Assembly (NCBI GenBank): GCA_023078555.1 | Contig: CM041202.1 | Coordinates: 5,070,522 to 5,134,521, forward strand | Reading direction: 5' to 3' | Origin: Ulva prolifera | Lineage: Eukaryota; Chlorophyta; Ulvophyceae; Ulvales; Ulvaceae | Length of the DNA stretch: 64,000 nt | Part shown: positions 55,946-64,000 of the stretch, in pieces | How positions within the stretch are numbered: the stretch's first letter is position 1 | How the letters are laid out: each line of letters begins with the position of its first letter | The notes under the pieces: model-generated | What the model saw: only the letters and a program-made list of their open reading frames with translations | What the model was told of the DNA's origin: nothing | Databases searched by the model: none | Made by a program: the position numbers and the translations under genes

Positions 55946-58900
55946 TCACGAGCGCCAGCCCGCGAGGGCGGTGAAGTTGTTGAGGAAGAACTGCCGCACC
56001 GAGGCGCCGGGAGTGGCGGCGTTCGCGGCGGCGGGCGGCAGGCCGACGAGCACCCGCGCCTCGGCGCACTCCTCGAGGCACTGCCGCAGCAGCTCGTGGA
56101 AGCGCACGACGCGCACCGCCGCCCTTGGACCTGCACCTCCGCATTTGTTGTGTGAACAACTGACGAGCTCATTCTCCATGTGCACGGCAACAACAAGGCC
56201 GGAGTGTGTGACGTCCACGGCAGGATGTTGCAGCGGGTGGGTGTGACCGGCAATGCAGCGACAGTGGAAGTGCGCGCAGCGGCGTGCGGCCTAGCTGGGT
56301 GGCTGGAAGGTGCACCTGTAGTCTGCCAGCGACCACGAGCCTATCATTTGTACATGCAAACGTGGTGTGTCACCGGAAGGACACATGTGCGGACTCACAC
56401 GCAGTGCTGCGGGGTGGTCAAGTACAATGGCTGAACATGCCAATGAGTGAGCACAATGGCAGCACATCGAGCGAGAGAGGTGGCGCACCTCGGCCGGCGC
56501 GGTGCACCTGAGCCTCGAGCACGCGGTGCCGCGCCAGCAGCCGCAGCGCGGCGTCGATGTCGGCCAGCAGCTGCGCATCAAACTGCTGCACAAACGGCGA
56601 CCGCGCGATGTTGTCGTGCAGCAGCAGCGCCCCCCACGCCATGTACCCCAGGCCGTCGTCTCCGCCTGGTTCCTCCGCCACGTGCATACTGCCGCTGTGG
56701 GCGCGCGGCGTGCGCGCGAACGGCGTCGCCGCGGCCACGCCCCCGGCCGCGCTGCCAGCCGGGCTCCCGAGGGGGCTCGCCGCGGGTGTGCACCGCGGCG
56801 CACCCCGCGTCGCCTCCTCTGCCGCCGCGGTCGCCACGGCGTCCCACGGGTACCACTCCCGCGAGTTGAGCTGGACCACAGCACGCAGCACGGCCTTGGC
56901 CATGCGTGCGGCGGCCGTCGGCAAGTCGGAGCCGTGCGGCGGCGCGGTGACCTGGCGGAGGAGGTGCAGGTAGATCCGGTTGTTGGGGGTGTTGTAGGTG
57001 CTGAGGTGGGACCCGGCGGCCTGCGCGGCAGCCGCGCTCGGGAGGAGCTGCGCGGCGCATGCCCGCCATGCCTCTTCAAAGTCGTTGGACAGCGTGTTGG
57101 CGTTGCCGCGGAGCTTGGGGTCCATGATGGGGAGGCGCACGGCCGAGTCGACGAGCTTGAGCAGGTGGGGGCTGCCCTGGCACTGCAGGACGCAGGATCG
57201 GATGGAGGCCTGCAAACGCGCAACAGGGTGTGTGGGGCCACTGCGCCACCTCTCACATAAAGGGCACGCCACTCACACAAGGCCAGCGGACGCTGCTACG
57301 CAGTGTGTCAGGTTGACCCCGGGCCGCCTCAGCTGCAGACAAGCCCCTGGCTGCGGAGTACACAGCGTTTTGACATCGGCAGGGACGTGTGGATGAGTGA
57401 GCCTGCTGTGGTGCCTCGTCTTGGCTGTTGCCTCGCGCCGGTGATGCACAGGTGTGTGCATGTGTATGTGAGTGTGCAGAGCCCCGCCGACAGCGCACGC
57501 AGCAGGCAGATGCACGACTCGATGTGGCTTTTCCCATAGCACGATGCCTCCCGCCTTCAAGCGGAATTGCCGGGACCGGCCGTCAGTGCAGGCGGGCACA
57601 CACCTTCACCTGCGCCGAGGCAGCGGCGGCGTTCGAGCGGCGGGCGGCGCCGCGCGCCAGCCGCGCCGCGAGCTTGAACATCACGTGCTCCTCGTTCTCG
57701 GCGCGCGTGAGTGTGAAGCAGGCCGCGCTGGGCAGCGCATGGCAGACGGCGCCGTTGCAGGTGGTGATGAGGAGGCGGGAGGTGCCGAGGCGGCGCGCGA
57801 GCTCGGAGAGGCCGCCGTGCGGGTAGAAGCATGCCGGGTCCTCGAGGTTGTCGAGCACGAGCAGCGAGGCGCTGGTGCCGGCATCGTCGGCGAGGTCGTG
57901 CGCGATGGCAAAGTCGGTGCGCTCCTGCACTGTCACTCTATGCCGTGGTCAATTACAAGGACACCGCATGGCCAGTGCATGGCAGAACACCTGCTCAAGC
58001 AACCAACACGCAGCAACAACAGTCGTTCTGCGTACACACGCTCGGGCCATTGTATGGCAGAACACCATCTAGACAACAACACATTGCCAACAATCGCTCA
58101 CGACCCAGCTCCTGAGCAGCAGCGTGGTGCAGTTGGACCGCATCGTGAATTCGTTTTGCTGTGGAGAGGTGCCTGCGTGTAATCAGAGTGTAAGAGGATA
58201 GCCATGCGGCCGCGCAGCAGGCGGCGCCGAGGGGAGAGGGATCAGGCATGCGTCAAGATGTGCCGTTCACTGTGTCCCGATCGCGTCAAAGCATATACTG
58301 TAAAACGATATGTGTTTCCCGATGGCGCTCCTTGTGGCACGTCACACACCCCTGCACCATCCGACAGCAGACTTCACCCCTAGGGCAGCAGCCCGGGCTG
58401 CTCGACACACTGTGAGCGGCCAAGACGCCAGCTGCGTGGCCTCCTAGGGAGCCACAGGCTCAGCCCAGAACCAGAGGTGGATATCGCAACGGGTGGAGCT
58501 ACATGCATGCATGCATGTAGCAGACGAGGTGGCCCGTATTGCGATTCATCTGCAACAGCAGGTAGAGCTGGAAAGCCGCAGTGTGTGTGCGCCGGCCTGT
58601 GAGCAAGCTTGGACTGAGCTGTTGCGCCCTGCAATGTCATACCAGCAACGAGGGCCCAGCCGGGGGGGGGGGGGGGATCGCACCGCCGGGGCGCTGCGGC
58701 CGGTCCACGATCGAAACACGTCTGCGACGTTTTCGCACTTGCCGTCCTTGCACAGGTAGGACGCCGTGCGGCGGAATCTCTTTGCGAGCATGTTCTGCAA
58801 GCGTTCACGACGGTGGAGTTACGGGATCAGTCATTGGAGGCAGGGTACCTCCAGGGGTCCTTACGCAGGGGCCGTAAAAGCACACGCCCGGGGCACCCTC

Positions 58901-60700
58901 CACATTGCTGGAAGTGACAGAGGGCACCACTCAGCCCCCGGTACTCAAATCAGCACATCGGGAGCACAGCGGCGACCATGCAGCCGCGGAATGCCAGCGG
59001 GCGTAGCACAGCAGGCTCACAGCAGACGCACAGCAGGCGCATGCACTGGTGCAGCCGCAGCTCACCTGGCTGTTGACAAGCCACTGTATCTCCTCCGCTA
59101 GCGCGCTCTTGCCGAGGGCCGGGGCGCCCGACACGACCACGATCTGCGCCGGCCCATCGTACAGCGTGTTGGCGACGAGGCCACACAGCGGCGGCCGCAC
59201 ATAGTGCAGCTGCCGCCGCGGCGCAACGCTGACCTGGCCCTTCGCCGCGTCGATCGCGCTGCACGCCTCGCGCAGCGCCGCCAGCGCCTCGTCCAGCAGC
59301 TTCCGCTGTGCTGCGCTCACGTCGGAGAAGAGGGTGCCGGCGATGCAGGCCAGTACGCGCCGGCCGCGGTGTGCCCAGAAGCTCCCGCCGGCGGTGCCGG
59401 GGGCGCTGCCGGCCTGGTCGTCCGAGCCGCTGCTCGCGTCCTCAACGGCCGCCGGGCGCATGCATGGGAGCGCCCCGCAGAAGCCGCTGCTGCTCGAGGC
59501 ACCGGTGCTGGCGGAGTCCGCGGCGCCTTTGCTGCGCTGCGGGGCCGGCCGCACGGCGCCGCGGGGCTGCGCCCGCAGCGACAGCGGCCCGGACATCAGC
59601 CGCCGGCGGTGCATTGACAGCCGCGGCCCCCGCCCCTTCTCCGGCGGCGGGCGGAGGCTGTCGAGCGACCCGAGGTCCACCGCGGCGAGTGCGGCGGCGG
59701 TGACGGACACGGCGCTCTCCGCCGACACGCCGCGCTCAGTGCCGGCCGGCGCGGGCGCCGCGGCGGGTGCGTAGCGCCGCATCTCCGCAACCGCCGCCTC
59801 TGTCCGCAGCTGCAGCTCGTGAACCGCGCTGGACAGGACGTCAAAGTGTGCAGGGGCCATCTCGAGCACGAGCAGGCGGTCGAGGCGCTGGGCGGCTTTC
59901 CTTGCGGCGGAGATGCCGGCGTGGGCGCGCGCCATGACAGGCTTGAGGCTGCGCTGCCGGGACCTGTGGCTGTAGTAGCCCGAGACGAGGCTGGTGAGCG
60001 CAGAGAGGCATGTGTTGAACTCCTCGATGACAGCCGAGGCGGCGCCGACTTCCATGCGGAGGTCCTGCAGTGGCAGGCAAGGCGATTGCTCCATGTGCTG
60101 TTGACGCTGTGCTGTGCTGTGCTGTGCTGTGCTGTGCTGCGGCAGCTGTGTGACCGTTTGTGAGGGCTGTGTGTTCATGACAATACGCCTCGTTCCTTGC
60201 AGGACATTGCCCCTTGGTGGGTAGCTGTCTCGCAAAACACTGATTATACTGCTGTACCAGGCGCATGTGGCTATCGCTATGGCCCGCTCCCCACATGGGA
60301 TGGTTCTTCTGCAGATGTACCAGGCTGTTGGAGCGATTGGCATCGATGAATTCATCGACAGACGGTCTACACGGTCTCTGGCCGTTGTATGGCAGACCAC
60401 CCACGCCAGATGCCTGAGCACCCGGTCGTGCATGCCGCCTGGGTCAGCTAGCTGACTGTAGCGCTGCACGTGCAGGCTCGGCATGGGGCAGCCGCACCTG
60501 CACGTGCAGGCTCGGCACCGGTGGCCTGTGGTGTGTCGAGTGTTCTGGGAGCCACATGAAACTGCAGGTCAGAGCCAGGCACATACCTTGTACAGCAGCG
60601 CCTGTTCGTGCACAATCTTGATCGATGGGAGGACTGCGTGGGCGGATGTCAGTGACTGGGATGAAGACTGGGGCTGCTTAGCAGGGGGCTGCGGCAGTGT
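55946..60700 (-). CDS. NB-ARC (NLR-like) ATPase, 5' end not found
   Basis: Exons 60700-60587, 60064-59066, 58794-58684, 57924-57610 and 57209-56508 are all phase 0 with GT-AG borders (GTATGT, GTGAGC, GTGCGA, GTGAAG, GTGCAC); a last exon ends at 55946 with its left border uncertain (about 56140-56290). The first two encode a helical region (MEVGAASAVIEEFNTCLSAL ... AAQRLDRLLVLEM) and an Ala/Ser/Arg-rich linker. NB-ARC motifs then appear in order across exons: Walker A VVVSGAPALGKSALAEEI, Walker B SLLVLDNLEDP, sensor-like SRLLITTC, and CQGSPHLLKLVDSAVR at the GLPL position, followed by a winged-helix-like LLADIDAALRLLARHRV. This is the order of STAND/NLR switch ATPases. No MHD motif or LRR tail is recognised. 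An upstream exon with the ATG must exist. Confidence 0.65.
58662..58676. repeat. 15-bp poly-G tract
   Basis: Lies in an NB-ARC intron, immediately beyond the GTGCGA donor of the 58794-58684 exon. Confidence 0.9.
60106..60140. repeat. (GCTGT)n pentanucleotide microsatellite
   Basis: Six GCTGT units and a seventh ending in C, in an intron of the NB-ARC gene. Confidence 0.9.
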
Positions 60701-62759
60701 CTGATGTGAGATGAGCCACGTCAATGTTGGTCAATGTTGCGTGATGCCAGCTTGTGATGCCTCTAGTTTGGTGGGACTTTGAACACTTCGATCGAATCTC
60801 TGCTTGAGCTGAGGTGGTCTGCGTGACTGCAACAGCACACTTCTGCTCAGAGTATGGTGTAAGAACCAAGTATGGATTGCACGTCCCTTCTGAGGGCTGC
60901 AGATGCACAGCGTGATGGGCATGGACTGGATAGCCGAGCTTGTGTATTCTCGGCAGCTGCAGAGTATATCTCCGACGGCATAATTATCGACGGCTGTGTC
61001 ACCGGTCTGTCACCGCAGCCTGTACACCGCACAAGGCACCAGCACAGCTGCTCGCTGCGCCCATCTCAGAGCCTGTTGCGAACGATGCTCAAAATGTTGC
61101 GGCTGCGCGCTTGCTACGTCCGTGCGTAGGAGTGACCAATGATGTGGCTGACCCCTCTGGTGCCACGGGGTGAGAGCAACAGTAACGGCCTCGCCTGCTG
61201 ATCAGATGCTCATCTGTGAGGCAGGCGCGCAGCCGTTCACCGCGAGACATTCTCGAAGCGTTCTTCACACAGCAACTTACACAGGATTTTCAAGTAAGTC
61301 TGGATTCATTTAGCCGTGCCTAGTGAGACATCGACAGCGGACTCCACGCCAGTGCGTGACTCATTGAGGCGACTGAGGTAACATCGAGTAACAGGGTCAA
61401 CATTGAGACCACAAGTACCTTGATCGTTGTGCCACGACTACGCACAAAGCATCTGAAATCCTCAACGTACTGCGGCAGTGGCGATGGTCATGCCATGATC
61501 AGCTTCGGGTGCCGCCCCAGCGATCGCTGTCGCTACCGGAAGCTACACTTTTGCCTTAGACCCGACATGACCCGAAGACAGCATTTGCTGTTATGTGGTC
61601 TCTCACGTAGCAGTCCATTTGCGTGTCGAAGTATATCTGGACCGCCATGCTGTGCTGCGATGCTCCAGCTGGGCGCGACTACACTGGGGATTGGCAAAAA
61701 CACCAACAGGAACGATGCTCGGCTCGAAAAGTATGCATGCAATGCAATTGATACATGCCAGCATGCGATCTTGGCATTGGGGTACACGGCGCGAAGACCA
61801 GCATTACGCATCAGACCTTCTGGTCCGAAGAACTTGATGATCTCTGCACGAACGACACACGCAACCGCATCTGCACTACCTCGCGAGCTGCGCTTCACAA
61901 GCTGAGCAGGTGAAGATAAGCAACGAAATACCTGGAAAGCATACTGCGAAAGATGTGCATGCTTGGGCCTGGATGGGTGGGCATTATGTACAGCTTCGGC
62001 GTTTACACAGCACCTCACAGCGTGATAACCACTTGACGTCCTCTGTACATTTAGAAAACGGCTGGCACGATCGATCAGGTCACAAATGATTCAATCGTGT
62101 TCAGGCGTGCAGAGACTTATACAGCGAGCCGTCTTCCGCATCTCGCGAGCACTTCGTCGGTGAAGGGCGTGGCTACGGAACACATGGGTAGCCAAGAAGC
62201 AAGTGATGCGCTCACAACGTGCACGCAGCAGTACGTCAGCCGTGCCTCGATGATGCTGAATATTTACCCATATGCACGAGATCACCTGCACATGCACACG
62301 TATGCACGTTGACGGTGCACACGGGTGATTTCACGTTGAAAACGGAATACACACCCACGTAATATTTTTCAAATACTACCTTAATACATGGGACATGGCG
62401 ATCACGGAGCGGCTCCACTTGAAGTGTCGGTCCGTTTATTGGTCTGGCACAGGTGTCTTCCCATCGCAGGTGCAAGTGCGTCAGCAGTCACACACTGAGG
62501 TTTCCTGAGTTGTGATCTCAGAGATACATCTCTAGTCAATTACACCTGTGAAGATCAGGAGAAGTCGTATCACAGGTGCGGCTGCTGCGAGATCATGAAG
62601 CAGACTGATGCTCTCCAGGTCAGGCTGCGGCGGGGAGCCCTCTCACCTGCTCTGATCAATGCACACCACATTGATGCGCTCCAGGTCAGCCTGATGAATG
62701 CACACCACTGGGGGCCAACGCAGCAGCACTGCTGAGGTTGTGGCAACATCACGTCAGGA
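60701..62759. other. Upstream region of the NB-ARC gene, no supported gene
   Basis: Presumably includes the missing first exon and promoter. Overlapping 161-residue frames on both strands at 61.4-62.0 kb show no recognisable domain. A tandem repeat of about 35 bp (GATGCGCTCCAGGTCAGCC...AATGCACACCAC) lies near 62.6-62.7 kb. Confidence 0.4.
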
Positions 62760-63960
62760 CATAGTGACCCTGTGCTGCTCCTTGCTTTGATCAAGCTCGA
62801 GCGCTTCCATGCAGTGCTGCAGGCAGGGCACTTGGCCATGGCACCAAGTGTCAACTGAGAAAAACAGCTGGCCCTGGTTGTTTTGACACCTCACTGCAAC
62901 AATCCGATGCATTCTCCAGATGAGGTACACTTCTCACAGCTGGTATCACGCGTGATGTTGTCCACGCCTGATGGGTTGTGAAACAAGGATGCAGAACTAC
63001 TTTCATTTGCTCTTGCGATACACATGCAGAGGCCAGGCGAATGTGACCTCACAATTGCATGTCGGTGTGTGCATGTGTACACGTGATGGTTGGTGCTTTC
63101 GGATGCTGCGTCCTGAGGACTGCTGTGTGGGGCTGGGCATGGCAACTGCACTTGCAACTGTGTCTACGCGTGTCACAACCTGGACATGATGCTGCAGAGG
63201 TGTCTTTGTTGCAGTGGCTGCCATTGTGACACAGACGCTGTCAAGGCGCACAATCATTGGGATGCATGTTGCCTTGCAAGGTCTGCAGACTCACCTCGTT
63301 ACACCAGCATCGACAAAGTCAAATAGAATTAAACAACCATGTAGGCCCCGCATGCGGCCAAGGCACCACACGGTGTGAAGCACACCAGCGCAACGTAACC
63401 TGTTCTTCACATGTCCTAGATTCCTCAGGATTCTCGACAAATGCCAGCCTCTGGACATAAACTCACACCACACTGCTGTCCGCCAGAACAGAAGACGATT
63501 CTTGTACCAGGCTTCGCTGCAGTTTCACACACACCCAACACGCACACACAGCTTATGCTGTGAATGAAATTTCCTCACTGCTCTGTCCACGTCGACATAT
63601 TTCCTGTGTCAATATCTCTCTCAAGTAGATGTTAAAGTATTTCGAGGAGCCTCTTCACTGCTTTCTGCACTGCAGCTGACGGCCTTCTGCCACACGGGCG
63701 CTGCATATTCACTGTAGACATGACTGTGAAGACCCTCAACACACCCCATGACTGTCTCGTACACTTGCAGATGTACGTTGATGGAAAATTGGAAAAATGT
63801 CAGGCATGAGGTGCAGAGCATGCTACACCATGCTCATGCAGCACCCCCTCAGAGGCCTGCAGGCCTGAAATGTTGCACCGAGGCGTGCCAGTGCCTGGCC
63901 ACCACGCCACCGACAGAACAAGCAACCTCTTCAGCTCGAAAGGGAACGGCCTCATCTAAG
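62760..63960 (+). repeat. Repeat pair R, right copy
   Basis: A diverged direct copy of 54120-55215. No counterpart of the MULE-like ORF lies upstream of it, so it is 5'-shortened or non-autonomous. It continues toward the window edge. Confidence 0.5.
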
Positions 63961-64000
63961 GCCTGCTGCCATGGGCGACGCCACCAAAGACATCCCAGAG

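Noticed and set aside
61420-62018. Overlapping 161-residue frames on both strands
   Set aside because: Neither shows a domain, codon bias or splice context.
1-64000. CRISPR arrays, rRNA and tRNA genes, retroviral or LTR elements
   Set aside because: No regularly spaced identical repeats, no rRNA-like stretches, no tRNA B-box in a cloverleaf context, and no LTR pair or gag/pol motifs were seen by eye; a tRNA scan would be needed to be certain.

Overview
The window looks like nuclear DNA of a green alga (Chlorophyta). Genes are GC-rich and intron-split, with donors of the GTGCG/GTGAG type. TGTAA, the chlorophyte poly(A) signal, lies 95-270 nt downstream of the stop in most gene models. Between genes the DNA is less GC-rich and full of decayed repeats. 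There is no sign of bacterial operon layout, and the assignment to green algae is inference.

Layout. (1) 0-3 kb: the 3' end of a leucine-rich-repeat gene (+) converges on a small single-copy ankyrin-type gene (-). (2) 5-43 kb: a head-to-tail array of eight related genes, all on +, here called TM-ANK 1-8. Each has a conserved 31-32 nt leader, a short first coding exon for one N-terminal membrane helix followed by basic residues, a phase-0 intron, and a GC-rich second exon for about four degenerate ankyrin repeats. Copy 7 is a pseudogene. Each unit also carries conserved upstream DNA with a small hairpin. (3) 45.4-50.0 kb: an intact seven-exon gene (-) for a fused methylthioribose-1-phosphate isomerase / methylthioribose kinase (MtnA-MtnK, methionine salvage). 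(4) 51-55 kb: a MULE-like DNA-binding ORF without a visible catalytic domain, then a repeat whose relative recurs at 62.8-64 kb. (5) 55.9-60.7 kb: a multi-exon NB-ARC ATPase (NLR-like) gene (-).

How the array was built. Copies 1, 2, 4 and 6 (type I) have short introns. Copies 3, 5, 7 and 8 (type II) have longer introns with a short dispersed repeat at a matching place, and each is followed by either a decayed 3' piece of the MtnA-MtnK gene (17.2, 26.8 and 36.5 kb) or the intact gene (45.4 kb). The simplest reading is a roughly 9-10 kb unit of one type I gene, one type II gene and the MtnK 3' end, duplicated several times next to the real MtnA-MtnK gene. The single minus-strand ankyrin gene at 2.3-2.9 kb is a diverged homologue.

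Functionally, MtnA-MtnK would carry out two steps of methionine salvage in the cytosol. The TM-ANK proteins look like signal-anchored scaffolds with a soluble ankyrin domain, and their partners are unknown. The NB-ARC gene resembles a STAND/NLR switch ATPase. Gene models rest on reading splice sites and conserved phase by eye; no search or transcript data were available.
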